Source: Rhypophila decipiens (lineage: Eukaryota; Ascomycota; Sordariomycetes; Sordariales; Naviculisporaceae). Taken from it: a DNA stretch of 64,000 bases. Of the stretch, positions 1 to 12,357 are shown piece by piece. The stretch's first letter is position 1; every line of letters begins with the position of its first letter. Made by a program: the position numbers and the translations under genes. The stretch covers positions 22,635-86,634 of the forward strand of contig MU858210.1 in assembly GCA_033297075.1 (NCBI GenBank), in the 5' to 3' direction. Below the pieces are notes generated by a model. The model did not search any database, was not told where the DNA came from, and saw only the letters and a program-made list of their open reading frames with translations.

Positions 1-2337
1 AGGCTGGTGCGGAGCAAGGACCCGGGGTCCATATGGGTAGGGCTGTTTGAATCTCTTGACTCTTCTAGATCTCCCGGCTTAATTAGACCTGCCCTACCCC
101 CGACCTCGAACTTGAATCCTTTGGTCGCTTTTCCCCGCGAGCAGACCGAAACTGAACCACAGGCTTGAACCTATGGCACTGAATAGCGTTAGATTCTCAG
201 TAGACTATAAGCACTCTGTGGCACAGGATCAGCGTATTCATGCTGGCCTGCGCAGATTAGCTCCGACGGCAGTTAGTCGGGCAAAAAGGGGCGGAAATCA
301 GATTATTTGCCGACCAACACCCTCAGGTCTATCTTGACAACACATATCCTGTTGAACCGACAGGCAGCCAAGTAAACAAGCACAAAGCACCCAGTCAACA
401 GCACATCTTGATTGTGCATTTTGCTTTGGCGCCACCAGGCACAAGTCTGTTTGAGATTCCGCCACCAGCCTCACTAATACGGGAAGCCAGCTACTTTTCG
501 TCATCTTGACCAGAAGCGGTAGGGAGGTGTGTCCAGTCGTACTACCAGGTCGGAATGCAGGCCAACGTAGATGTCTGGAGAAGCGGCAGGAGTTAACAGT
601 ATATCGCTACACCCAATGACAGCAGGCCACTACTCGCCGTATCCTGCGGCTCAGTAGTTGCTTCCAGATTCCGTACCCGCTCTTGGCAGCTGCTTTTGCT
701 CGAGCATATTAAAGCTTTAGATGCTGATATCGGGGTACCTTTCTCGCCGTCTTGGTCACAAGAACATTAAGGGCCTTGTGCATAGGTTGTCTGCGACCCT
801 CTCTCACACATACCATGCACAAATTCGCCGACGCTTGCGGCCACGTTGCACCCTTGGCCGCGCAACAGGTGCTGTCAGTCATTTGCGGGGAGAAGTGAGC
901 AATGAAACATGTTTGCTGGAGCTATGATCTCTTGCTACCTTGGACACTGAGCGCTTTGATAGCTCGGCATCGCTCTGCCAGTGAAAAGAGAGGCGAAGGC
1001 CTCGCATGATGGAAGAACGCGACGGTGCTGTCCGTGTCCTGGGAGGGCCGGGCCGAAAGCAATCCTTCCGTGATCAAGGCAGTTGAGGGCGGCTACGTGT
1101 TCAGGCAAGCAGTCTGGAATTACCTTGGCTAGCAGAAGGCGGAGGCACACTTATGCGGCCAACCTAAGTGATCCTAACAATTCTCGACGCCAATAAATCC
1201 AAGCTCAAGCCAGCAGTCAAATCAAACACCGTAAGCAGGCAGAATTGGGTCGACTAACACATGCCTGGCACCGAGGACCCGGAAGTTGCCAGCACTGGAA
1301 AAGAGAGCCTGGAGAGTCGAGACAGCCAGTCATTGCAACGAGAGTAGAGCCGATTCTCCTTCCTCAGATCTTATACAGCCAGGTACCGCATACTCTTGGC
1401 CGAATAGGCTCTTGGCCAGCCCCTTTTTAGTTAAAGTTGAGCCACGGGCATGGCAGTAACATCTAATTTCATTGGCCCATGGGGTCAAAGTTACCCAGTT
1501 TCTGTCTATTCGCACTGATTACAATGATATTTCGTGGCTCGGTTTTGCCACAAGCGGTTAGCCCAGCGCCCATTCCACCCAGAGTATGCGGTATTCCATC
1601 ATAGTCTTTAAACCTGATGGTGACTCTGCCTGTCAAATATCGACGTCATAAGTTTTCACCTCGCCGCATCATATTGCTATATTGTGTCACAAATAAAGAA
1701 ACCCCAGTGAAAAGTCTCCAGGTCGTGAAATCCAGCCAGGGCTAAAGCTATAAAAGAGAACCGGCATCACTGGATGACCTCCGAGACACAGGACCAAAGC
1801 CAGAGCTGATCAAGGACCACACTGCCCTCCAATCCGGAGTTCTGGAGCCTCGTAACAGCCAATAAAGCACTTGCGGACTCACTCGGTCCTATTTTAAACG
1901 TATTCCTAGCCTGCTTCTCACGTATCCCAAGCGGCCGCTTCCGAGTCATCAATCGTCTCAAGATCTAGATCATCGAATAAAGGTCTTAATAATAACGAGA
2001 ACACTACCTGGAATAGTAGCCTAACAATGATAGTTTTCTGCAATATACTGCATCAAAGACTGTAATGTAAAAAGGCAACCATCGATCGCAAAGAATCCTA
2101 ATATATTCTCAAGTTACAGGTCCACACAGCAATACTCAGTTAAAGAATTCCACAGTCAGACACAGGACCAGACTGCACGGGTCCTCAGAGAGTGTATATA
2201 CCTCGCCATATCATCAAGCAAGACTAGAAATAAAAGATCTACTCCGTGGAAATACATTCTCAATAAGTAAATTATTCACTACTTATACACTAGACAATCA
2301 TCTTTTATTATACCAGAACCAAGGTAAGAACGTATAT
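1..2337. other. Gene-free region at left edge
   Basis: No reading frame here has a convincing start, codon pattern or splice structure. The sequence is of mixed composition and becomes AT-richer after about 1.98 kb, with many TpA steps, which would fit old decayed repeat DNA. No tRNA or recognisable element was seen. Confidence 0.5.
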
Positions 2338-2680
2338 ATAGCCCTTCTTCCTCCGGCTTACCGTCTTCTCCTCCTCGTCATCTCGTTCGGAGTGGCCGTG
2401 AGCCGCGTGTCGGCTGCGACCTATCTCGGTGGTATCAATGTCGACGAAGCTTGCCGCGTATTGAAATCGGACCAGGGCCATACAACTAGCCCTGTATAAC
2501 AGGCCGGGATATCTACAGTGCTTTCAATAGCAGGGACGTCGACCTCAACACCTCGTGTCGGTGGAAACATGGGGGGACGGTTATGCAAACTCTCAGAGCG
2601 GTGGTGTGTACCACTGGGGTTGCTTCAGTGACATTGGCTCTTGCGTTCCGTTGAAAGTGCCGATGAAAAGTTCTCGATAG
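2338..2680 (+). pseudogene. Possible relic of a small secreted cysteine-containing protein
   Basis: From 2338 the frame gives a signal-peptide-like hydrophobic core (LLLLVISFGVAV, then an SAA cleavage-like site), followed by TYLGGINVDEACR. As I recall, that G-G-[IV]-N-[VM]-D-x-A-C pattern occurs in small secreted fungal proteins. The codon at the expected start is ATA, not ATG, which a single RIP-type G-to-A change would produce. The frame stops at 2497. A second frame (about 2534-2680) continues with Gly/Tyr/Trp/Cys-rich sequence (GGVYHWGCFSDIGSC) and ends at TAG. A 40-nt GT...CAG intron (2494-2533) would join the two frames in phase, but that is short for a fungal intron and leaves the start unexplained. 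I read it as a decayed gene. A live gene with an unseen upstream exon is the alternative. Confidence 0.35.
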
Positions 2681-3964
2681 GGTCCTGATATATCTTTATA
2701 TCTAGACCGGCAAACAATGAGGAACGCAGGGTGCCGCGGCGTAACAGGATACTTTGTCCGCAATGTCAACAGGTTCTAGTATCTTATTTTCTGGACGCGA
2801 TGTTTGTTCTTACCGCACGCAATCTGGAAAAGCTGCAACTAAACGAGGCTTAGCAGAGAGATCTAGGTAGGGGTTCTAATGTTTTTTCCTTCCTGTTGCC
2901 TCCTCCAGAACTTAGAATCCAGCTGTATCACTAACCACCGGAGCAGGTCAATCATGACCTACCGCAGACGCTTGCACGAAGGATTTGGCGGATACTGAGT
3001 ACGGCCCTTAACCAAACTTGCAGAGGTTGTAACTTGACCGCCCCTATTGGAGACTGGAGGAGACTATGGGTATATTACTAGTATCTCACAGTATTGGATG
3101 ATTGATCTGAGGACATGGTGACTAGGGAAGCATGGACGCTGATGGTTTGTGAATATTTCCCGACTATTTACAAGCTGTATTACGACAGGCAAGATACAAC
3201 TAGGCCCGCTTCACGAATCCCAAGGCTGGCTATCCCAAAGTTACAATACTATCCTACCCGTTATCTGAATTCAGGTGACCCGAGATGCTGCATCATGTCC
3301 ATTACGATTTTTTTCACCCAGGTTCTCGGATATGATCCCCTGAACTTATGAGGTAGTCAAGGGCTAAGATTATGCATCGGATGGGAATGGATTCAATGAT
3401 CATATGAGACCCAAGCTGCCGTTGTCACGCGAACCAAGGTCTTACAGTCACAAAGTAAATAGAGTGTATTAGCAGGGAGTAATTAAAGATGGAAAGCAAG
3501 AAAATAATTTGCTTTGGGCTTAGTTGGTCACGGCCGAAGCAGCAATGAGAACCATTCTTGAGCGTCATATTATACATTAACGTAGCTCCTTGCCCCTTAG
3601 ATATCAAATGTTCGTGCTCTCACACGTGGGTGATCCATAGAAGGACTCGGAGCAAGTGCCACATGCCCTTTAAGCACTCAGAATTTAACCTCACCTGATT
3701 ATGGGCTCGTTTGCCTTACGTGGGACATTTCGGAATAAGCCCGGTGAGAGAAATAAGCATATAAACAGCGGTTGGGGGATTATTCTACAATTAGTAAAGC
3801 AAGAAGCCAAGGACCAGCAAGGCCAGACAGCTAGAACACAAGAAAGGAGGAGAATAGAGCAGTCTTGTTTGACTGTCTCGGAAACAAAAGTGCATCTTGT
3901 TCCCAATCCATTAGGGAAAGGAGGCAAAAAGAACTGCCAATCTCAAACACGGATCAAAAAGCTA
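2681..3964. other. Intergenic, nothing recognised
   Basis: The stretch holds only short chance frames and T/A-rich patches. No splice-consistent gene, RNA gene or repeat pair was found. Confidence 0.4.
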
Positions 3965-4046
3965 CTCGGATACGGGGAGTCGAACCCCGGGCTGGTGAGG
4001 AACCCAATCATGAGAGTCACCGATGTTACCGCTACACCATACCCGA
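3965..4046 (-). tRNA. tRNA-Glu (CTC anticodon) with a short intron
   Basis: Read on the minus strand, the 5' acceptor strand TCGGGTA pairs with TATCCGA near the 3' end over seven positions, including one G-U, and leaves G as discriminator. The D-arm contains GTAGCGGTAAC. The anticodon stem GGTGA/TCACC encloses CTCTCA, giving anticodon CTC, and then about 11 extra bases before the stem closes. This is the canonical position (after base 37) of a nuclear tRNA intron. The T-arm is GGGGTTCGACTCCCC. The fold and anticodon are read directly; the exact intron borders (about TGATTGGGTTC) are inferred. An inverted-repeat element begins 65 bp upstream of the tRNA 5' end. Confidence 0.9.
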
Positions 4047-4111
4047 TTTGAGAGCCGGGAATGGCTTCCGAAGGTTGGTTGAGGGTATGGAGAGGAACAC
4101 GGCTCTATGTA

Positions 4112-4276
4112 CCGTATCTACTCAAAAAAGTGAAAAATTACTAACGGCTAGTTCCCGCTCGGTTTTGCGGACAAGAAACTGAAAGTGGTCCACTTTCACT
4201 TGCGCTTAACCTCTTTCTCTTGCCTACTAGGCCTACTTGGGCCTTATAAATTTTTCACTTTCTTGAGTAGATACGG
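4112..4276. repeat. MITE-like element A (terminal inverted repeats, TA flanks)
   Basis: Bases 4110-4139 and the reverse complement of 4249-4278 match at 29 of 30 positions, beginning TACCGTATCTACTCAA. The outermost TA on each side fits a TA target-site duplication, leaving a 165-bp element beginning CCGTAT and ending ATACGG. A perfect internal hairpin (GAAAGTGG-T-CCACTTTC) lies at about 4181-4197. It has no coding capacity. The TA flanks suggest mobilisation by a Tc1/mariner-type transposase (inference). Its ends resemble those of element B at 26028-26162. Confidence 0.75.
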
Positions 4277-7200
4277 TAGTTAGGTTAGAGTATATTTCTT
4301 TGTTTTGTTTGTGTGTTTCCCCCTTTTTAGGGCCCAACTGGTGGATCCGTCCGAGGCAGGGTGGAGCGAGGGTTGAAAGGTAAAATGTGTGGAGACGAGT
4401 TCTAACCCAACGAGCTCGTAACCCAAGCAGCAATCTGATTGCATTCGACTGCCAGTGTGTCCATTGTTGACTTCCCCTTTTTGTGCCAGTGCTCCCAGTG
4501 GTGCCAAGACCCCTTTCATCTATCCCACGTCCGGGTGACCGACCCTGCCTCTTGCATTCAAGACAAACATGATGCAGGGACCCGACAAGGTCCAGGTAGC
4601 CACTGCAGATTGCAATGGACTCGTCTCGTGCTTTGTTTGTTTCTCCTTTCGGGCGATGTGTCCCGGTGTCGTCTGGTTGAAACTGCCCCTTTTGTGTGAT
4701 GGGCCTTGGCCTCCGAGACCTCAAAGGGACCGAATATGTGAGATCCGAGCGCAACAGATGGAAGGATTATCAAGAAGGGATTGTGTGTGTGACCGGCCTG
4801 TGGCTGGTTGTATCTGCATCTTCACGTGCCGTCTCTGGTGAGTGGTGTTGACATCTCAATGCAACCAACCATTTCTCGCCAACCTCTTTTCTTGGGTGGT
4901 CGGGTCCGGTCCCCGAATGGGTATGCTGTCTTGTTCCTCTTGGATCTCGCTACAGCCTAGAGCCTACCAGACAGCCAGACACAAGACGAAATTAAGAAAT
5001 GCAAGGAGGAAAGAAGCCCAAAGTGGTCATTCACGTCCAGGCCTCTTGCACACCAAACATCGCAGGTGGACGGAGAAACGTGGGTTGACATTATAAACCC
5101 GATACACAACCTCGAAGAACTGCCCAATCCGGTAAGACGGAGGACGCAGACTGATAAGTGCGGTAAGCGGAATATACGAGGCCAAGAGGCGCAGAGTGAA
5201 CGAGTTAATATGCCGCACTATGACTGATCATGCCTCGCAAGTAGCCATGTGCCATGGAAGAGCCAAAGGGTGTTCTGTGTCAATTCTGTTGGACGAAGAA
5301 AGCAGAAATAATAATCTGGATACGTAAAAGTTCCTACAGGTCTGACCCGCTGTTAGCGTTCCACGTAGCAGCATCACCAAGACACTATCACCAAGCCGCC
5401 GAGCAAAAAGTCAGTGGTGGGGTGGGGAAGAGAAGGCCTCTCTAGCAAACCAATCCTCTCAGGTACCGCCAGGCGTACAGCCACCTGCATATGGCCTGCA
5501 TCGACTAAGGCAAAGTCCAGCGAGGTACAGACTACGACCAGGCACTTGCAGCGCCAGGAGCCAAGATACCCGGCGGTACAAGATGTTGCTGAGCAAACCC
5601 AAACCCGGCCATCTCATGGTTCGGGTTTACAGCCTGGCTGCGGTGACTGTCATCAACCTGAAACCCGGCCAAAGCAAACTGGGCACCGGCGTCCCGCAAG
5701 GTGTCTCGGTCAAGAAGACGCGTAACTTGTTCCATGAGGAGTGAGAGATCGGGCGGGGTTCCATGGAGGACGGGTGACATCTCAGCCACGATGTGGCAAC
5801 ATGGGAGGAAACGACCGCGGAACAAGGAATGATCGTGGCTGGCGTGGCTGGAAACGATCAGGGGAAGAAAAGTGCCCGAGTGGCTCGTTCTCGCCGACCC
5901 ATGCTGCCACGCTGTTGGCACTGTCTAGCGGTTGTCAGACAGGGGTTCAGGGGCCGTGATATTCTCGAAGCGGCGACATGCAGAAGTTCAGGTACGGCCC
6001 CGCTACCTGGCGAGAGGGGCATACGGGACTCGGATCAGAAGAGACAACGGAACGAGTGTCAGCACGAAAGGCTTCTTGTTCCAACACGAGCCAGGGAGCC
6101 GGCTTATCTTGCCACGCTGGCATCTGCCCTTTTCCTTGGTCACTCCAGATGATCTAAATGATCGCGAGAGAAGGTTCTAAAGTGGACAGTGCAAGTGGAA
6201 TGCTCTGCAAAATCGCAGCTTATCGTCACTGAATGATGGTGTGCCTCATCCATGCAGCCAAAGGTCTTTCGCTCCGGGAGCTGCCAGTGCCAGTGGTCTG
6301 GTGTCCCTCAGACTGACCTATTCCGGGCATTGGGTCAGGGTCCAAACTTTCAGGCTCTCTCAGGGGCGTCAGGCCTTGAGTGAGATTTCCGGGTCTTGTG
6401 CCACCCAACATTGACATAAGGAGGCACAGAAACAATCTTGTTATGCGTTTTCATGCCATGGAAAAGAAGGTGAAGAGAAGAAAGAAAAGCGCGGGATTTG
6501 TCGGCCGATGGACCGGTAGCATCGATACCAAGACCGGGATGGCTGGATCTGGTTAATGGGAACCCCCCAGTCTAGCAGCGATTTGTTTGCAGCGACAAGA
6601 CGCCATGACGCAATCAACTCTTGATGTATTTTTGACCCCGCGATGGTGCAGGGCGTGAGGGTGGTGAGAATGCCCGAGCGTTGCCCCTCGCAGATGGAGA
6701 GCCAGGACAAGCTGTCCGGCTGGAGATGGTGCGCACACTTGTATATTGGCAATAAAAGCTCGTCTATCGGTCGAAATTCTACAGGATGGGGCCAGTCATG
6801 CGATTATTTTCTCTCGTGGCGGGAAAGCTCACCGCTGCTCGTGAGCTCGGGGAGACGAGACACAAAGCAGACAGCTTCTCTGCACGGAAAAACAGCTGCG
6901 TGGCCGAAACCAGACAAATGCCGTGTCTGGTTGCGTGCAAGGTATAAGCCTCATCGTTCATGCCCCTTCGTTCCTGGGCCCATCATCTTTGATGCTGGCG
7001 ATTCTTGTCCCCGGTGGCACAGAGGCACAGAGTCGGAGAGAAACCGGTGTGGTGGAATCTGCGCATGTTCCACCTCGCCGTCTATCTTGTCACAACACAT
7101 CTCCAAAGTCCCTGGCCATCTTTCTTCTCGCAGCTAGCACGACAGATGCACAGAAGTGATCATGTGCATCACGAGGACATGTTCAACAAGTAAGCCCGGG

Positions 7201-8579
7201 CAGGGTTTAGATTGGTGCTCCCCAGACAAAACCCACACCCAGGAACCAGAATAAAGGACAGGCACAAGCTGCATCCGAATCGCAGGAGAAGCCAGGTACC
7301 CGAGGAGCCCGAGCTGCAGTGAGCTAAATTGCCTGTGACTCTGTCGTCGCCTTTCTTTCTTTCTTGTCTCTCCATGGCCCATGGGGCTCTGAACTCGGCC
7401 AAGATGGAATCTCGAAACAAAGGAAGAGGCGGTCCATCAAGCGACCTAGAGCTGGCTTGGGTAGCCTAGCCTTTTCCTCCAAAACAAAACCGCGATCCAA
7501 GCAAGATTTGCCTGCTGGATGGCTGTTTGCGGTGAGTGCACATGAGCATGAGAGCATGAAGAAGGAACATGAAGCTAGAGGAGGCAGCTTTCCTGGGATC
7601 TGGGTTTCTGACTCAGATCAGAGCGTCGCCAGGTGCCCGAATTGTGCAATTGTTGCAGCATTCAACGTCGACATGACAGGTTTGTCCTTTGATAGAAGAT
7701 GGGATGACAGTAGATGAGTGCCCGGACATTTTCCCCTTGCCTTGGGGTGTCATTTATTCAGGAGTGAGAAAGCTGCCATCATCATGATAACTCATGATAA
7801 CGGCAGTGGCGGCAAAATCCGAGGCACCATCATCCCCCGTCGCCAAGATCCGTCAGCTATCAGTTAATATGTTGAGAAATTGTCCAGCAGCCATCAAGTC
7901 CATGACAATCTTGCCTCTGTGTGCCTTTTTATCTCTTTCGTATCAGCTGCTTCTGACCATCATCAGCATCTGGATATCATCACCGTGTGGGATGGCTGGG
8001 ACTGCAGGCCCAAATTCCATCCCCACATCTTAGGGCATCATGGATGCTTATAATAGAACGACGGTCCCTGTTGTAGTGGCGTCGGCCCCCTGTTAGCGGG
8101 CTTGCCTACCTTGCTTACCCCGCCGTCGTTGCGCATCACCCAACCACCCACCGGGCACCCCTCCCGACCATCAAGAGAAGGTCAGGACTCAGGACCAGGC
8201 AGGACAGGGGTAGGGACGGTTTGGAAACAAGCATCCATCGACGAGGGGCAAGTGGACGCCCGCTGGGATGTGAACATTGATGCAAACGGAACTTTTGCCC
8301 TGAGCAGAAAACAAAAAAGAGACCATATTGGCAGTTGACAGGCACTGTCCGGGTGCAAAAAAGCTCCCCACCATCTTGATCGGGATTGTCCTGTCTTTGT
8401 TCCCCCCTCTCGGATGCTCGAATTCGGAGAGAGCTCGAGATGTTTTGACCTGGCTGTGAGGTATCCGTAGGCCGTAAGCAGCCCCCCACCCAGAGAGAAC
8501 GGTCAGGGGGGGAAGCAGCCCCCATCCACTGCAGCTCCCCAAGATCCCAAACCAAGAACTTGACTTTCCACCTTGACCT
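4277..8579. other. Long intergenic region, no gene supported
   Basis: About 4.3 kb with many short open frames on both strands but none with a good start context, consistent GC3 or recognisable protein features. The longest (4233-4754 and 5532-5921, both minus) are discussed under rejected items. It probably includes distal promoter sequence of the zinc-finger gene downstream. Confidence 0.45.
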
Positions 8580-10190
8580 CGACCGTTCATGTTCACCACA
8601 TTTCTCACCTCTGCCTCAATCCGTGCCGCTGGACCGCCATCTTGCATTCGAACAACCGCCGTCTGTCTTGCTCTATCGGTATTTTTAATCCGGTGTAAGC
8701 TGCAAGTGCTGGCCATCGCCGTGCTTCTCCTCCGGTTCTTCAGCTCACCAGGTGTGACAAGCGCAAGACAGTGGACACTGCCCTACCTGGACCAAACACC
8801 GTTCCGACCGAGGCGCTACACCACATTCACATCTGGGAATACCACCACTAGCAGTTCTAAAAAAGCGACAGGCTATTCCTCGCAAGCGCATCTTTTGCTT
8901 CGACAGTTAACGGGAGATCGTCACGCTCACCCGCCAACCGTTTCGCCATTTTCCACTTTCCACTTTCCGCGGACTGGAACCGTTCTCGAGCCCTGCCACC
9001 AGAATATCGCCGCGCATGCACCGATTTGCGGTATAATCGCCATAGTATTACCATCCTATAGCCTCCTGGATTTCTTGTCGACAGCCACGACTACAGGCTG
9101 ATTCACCCCCATCCGAGATCCGTGTGCATACAGTCCGATAGGGACAGCTCTGCATTGGCCGCCCCTCAGCCAGGCCCATCGTGAAGCCGTTTGACGACCG
9201 TGGTTGGCTCCCTGGTCCAGAGTTCGTCAGCAAGGGCGAGCCAGCAGCCACACCAGCCAGCCAACAGGAAGCCTCGATGCCGACCGAGATCTAGAACTAG
9301 CTCGTCCCAAGACAACAAGACCGCCGCAACCACGGCACGCCTAGCTGCAGGTGCAGCAGTGGATAGTGGCAGCAGCAGCAGCAGCAAGCAGCCAGCACAC
9401 AACTGGATCAGACGCTCCCAGTCCCAGCAGGCCACCAGGCACCAGCACCTTACTAGCACTCCTCCGTAGCGACTGTCGCCAACCCGACCTCTCAGCATCG
9501 ACCTGTCAAGTTTTGCACCGCTCCCAACATCCACTCGGCGATACAACATTGCCACTTTTCCCCTGCCTCCTGCAAAGACAACCCGCGCCGCATCACCGGT
9601 TTCGATCCTTTTTTTCTTCCTTTTTTTTTGGTTGTTCCTCCTGTTTATGCTGTGTCGAGATATTCTCCTGCTTGGCGCATTTCTGATCATCAGGCCTTTG
9701 ACTGTCGCAGCTGTGGTCACTGAGAGCAAGCAACGCTAGCTGCCTGGTAATCCAACTTTTTGTGCCTGTTCTGTGCCGCCCTCAGATCCATCCCCACTCC
9801 GTCCCGGGATCCGTCGAGAGCAACAGCCATCCAAGCCATCGCAATTCGCAGAGGCCCGTAGCAGAACTTGAAGTATATGGGCTGACGGTCCCCGTCTCGA
9901 ATGAAAAATAATACCGACGCTCCGATATTACTCGTCTCTTTCCCCTCGCAGCGTTGCTCCGACCTTCCGGCCTCTCTGTTTTCCTCCTAGCCGCAATCTT
10001 TCTCAAACAGCGTTTCCGTCCGTCTCGCTGCTCCCCGCACTTTACCCCTGCCGCGGGCTTTTCGTCTCAGCCTCACCAGGCTGGGCCGGTCACATAACTA
10101 CCCCTTGGCCCCCTCTCCTGCATCCATCCCATCCTGGCCATCCTCTTGCACCTCACCCACAACAACTCCTCACCCTCATAAGCATCCGCC
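8580..10190 (+). promoter_or_regulatory. Promoter and probable long leader of the zinc-finger gene, with upstream ATGs
   Basis: The 1.6 kb before the start codon has the look of a fungal regulator leader: long C/T-rich runs (for example 9608-9635 and 9941-9957), a CAG microsatellite near 9371-9390, and several upstream open frames, including ATGs at 8589 (170 codons), 9191 and 9351. If transcribed, these could restrain translation of the main frame. A 5'UTR intron is possible but I could not fix its borders. The transcription start is unknown. Confidence 0.4.
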
Positions 10191-12357
10191 ATGGCTGCCA
10201 CATTCCGCCCCGTCAACAGTCCGTTGGCACCGGCAGACACACCAATAGAAGAGACGATGGCATCGCCCATGACCCCGAGGCCCAGCACCGCACCGAGCCA
10301 GACTCCGAGACCGATGGATGACGCCACGACGCCGACGAGAGCCAGCTTTGGCAACAGCGCATTGGCATCGCAGAAGCCATTACCAACATCGCCTTTTCCC
10401 GAGTCGGTGCAGGTACCCGAGTCATCCGAGAGCAAAGTACCCACACGAGAAAACTCGCAGCGGTCGAGACAGTCCAAGGACTCGGATGAGATGGACATGG
10501 ACGAGTCGGATGACGAGGCGGGCGATGATGCAGGCGGTTCGGATGAGGAGACCGTCAACGCAGACGGCACCAAATCCAAAAAGAAAAAGTCGCAACGGTT
10601 TTACTGCACAGATTATCCGCCGTGCAATCTAAGCTTTACGAGAAGCGAGCACCTGGCGCGGCACATCAGGTAAGTTTGCCCGACCATATCTATCATGCCA
10701 CCCCGACAGTGACATCGCCCACTTACACCCTGGTCATGACAGAAAACACACGGGAGAACGTCCTTTCCAATGCCACTGCTCGCGCCGCTTCTCGAGACTC
10801 GACAACCTGAGACAACATGCCCAGACGGTCCATGTGAACGAGGACATCCCGATAGACTCGCTGGCTGCGACAGGGACGAGGTTCCAGAGACAAATCAGGA
10901 CGGAGCGGGTGCGCCAAGCCGGCGGGAGGGCCAGGGCTGCAACGGCTGGGAGCGTCGGTCCGGTCGGGCGAGGACACAGCAAGTCGCTTTCCACCTCGAG
11001 CGTTGCCAGCATAAGTTCCATCAGCTCTGCCTACAGCGCCAACGAGGCTCGCCGCCGACCACCACCGCTTGTCATGGCCGACCCTCGATCCAGGTTATCG
11101 CTCGAGACATACCGGTCCATCGACCCCTCGGCGCCATACTACCGACCGCCCTCGCCCAGCGACTTCAGCACGCCCACGTCTGCCACGTTCTCGACGGGTC
11201 AAAACAGCCCCCGATGGGGTTCAGGGGTCGCATCGCCAAGCTCATCTCACTCGCGATCCCATAGCATGTATGCAGGTTCCAGGACCCCGGGCCGCCGCCT
11301 CAGTGTGCCTTCGGGCGGCAATCCATTCCAATCACCGCATGGCACAAGCGTGCGTGGGCCTCTTTTCGGGCTAGGGGGGCCGAACGCTTCCAACAACGGT
11401 GCCTTTTCGCCCAGCCAGGGCAACCTCATGTCCCCCACGGGCTCTACGTCGACTTGGTCGAGGCGTGATTCCATGTCCAGCGCTGCCGACGAAGCCTGGC
11501 GTCGCCGAACCTGGCATCCAGACACGCGGGATTATAATGGGACCAGCAGGCTGAACCAGGTCATCACACCGTCACAGTTTCCGCCAGCCCGGGTCTCGCT
11601 GCCGGTCGCCAACCAAGGCAACCAGCCGCAGCAGACGCTCCGTCTTCCTGGCATTGAATCCTTCGATCCGATCCCACGGCCCATGACGCCGCCGAGACGA
11701 AACCCATCGCCCATGATGATTGACTCGGATCCTTCCCGTGGAGTGCCAGGCAGCGATATGGGCGACGATCGCAGGAATATGGCTTCCCACTGGGACATGG
11801 GCCTTCACCGCGGGCTGACCAGGCTGGACATCAACACTCCTCCCAAGGACAGCGCCGGAGCCTGGGCGAACGAGGTCAACCAGGCGGTTCTCGCGCAGGC
11901 AGATCAAGCTCGTGCTGCCCCAATACAGCAGAGCGTTCGGTTCGACGCCGAGGTCAAGACGGTTCAGCCACCGACGTCCATGCCGCCGTCGAGCAATGCG
12001 CCGATGCAGGGGAGCCGTCACCACTACACCATGTCTGCTCCGTCCATCAGCACTCCACGAGAGTCGAGACGGCACGGATGGTACCACGGACCAGTCACTG
12101 TCCATCCGGCAGGCGAGACGATCCACGAAGGCCGTCCTCCTCACGTCGACAGAATCGTCCATCCCAACGTGAGCAGCTTCCAAGGATTCCCCAACCGAGA
12201 CAGAGACCATCCTCCCGTTTCACACCAGCAACCCGGTCCCGGCATGGAACGCATTCTCGAGCGACCGCATCCCACCGGCAACAGCGACAACATGCGGCGA
12301 TTGGAAGCTCTCGTGGCCGTTGCCACCAGCGAAGGATCTACGGCGACAGCCTACTAG
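10191..12357 (+). CDS. C2H2 zinc-finger transcription factor (Rgm1/Usv1-like)
   Basis: Two exons (10191-10669, 10743-12357) encode 697 aa. The intron (GTAAGT...ACAG) interrupts the fingers. The ATG has a strong context (CCGCCATGG). Residues 1-90 are Pro/Ser/Thr-rich, 97-120 form an acidic Asp/Glu stretch and 128-136 a basic KSKKKKS patch. Finger 1 is C139-x5-C145-x12-H158-x3-H162 ([13 protein letters not shown]). The linker is KHTGERPF. Finger 2 is C170-x1-C172-x12-H185-x4-H190 ([10 protein letters not shown]). The remaining ~500 aa are low-complexity, Ser/Pro/Arg-rich and presumably disordered. It should be a nuclear DNA-binding regulator. Finger spacing and the [21 protein letters not shown] core recall yeast Rgm1/Usv1-type nutrient-stress regulators, but that assignment is from memory. 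Its targets cannot be deduced. The long leader suggests translational or complex transcriptional control. Confidence 0.9.

Noticed and set aside
4233..4754. 173-codon minus-strand frame
   Set aside because: Its end runs through element A's right inverted repeat and the translation is featureless.
5532..5921. 129-codon minus-strand frame with somewhat protein-like C-terminal half
   Set aside because: No domain recognised, no start context and no neighbouring exon. It overlaps equally long plus-strand frames. Could be an old gene fragment but unsupported.
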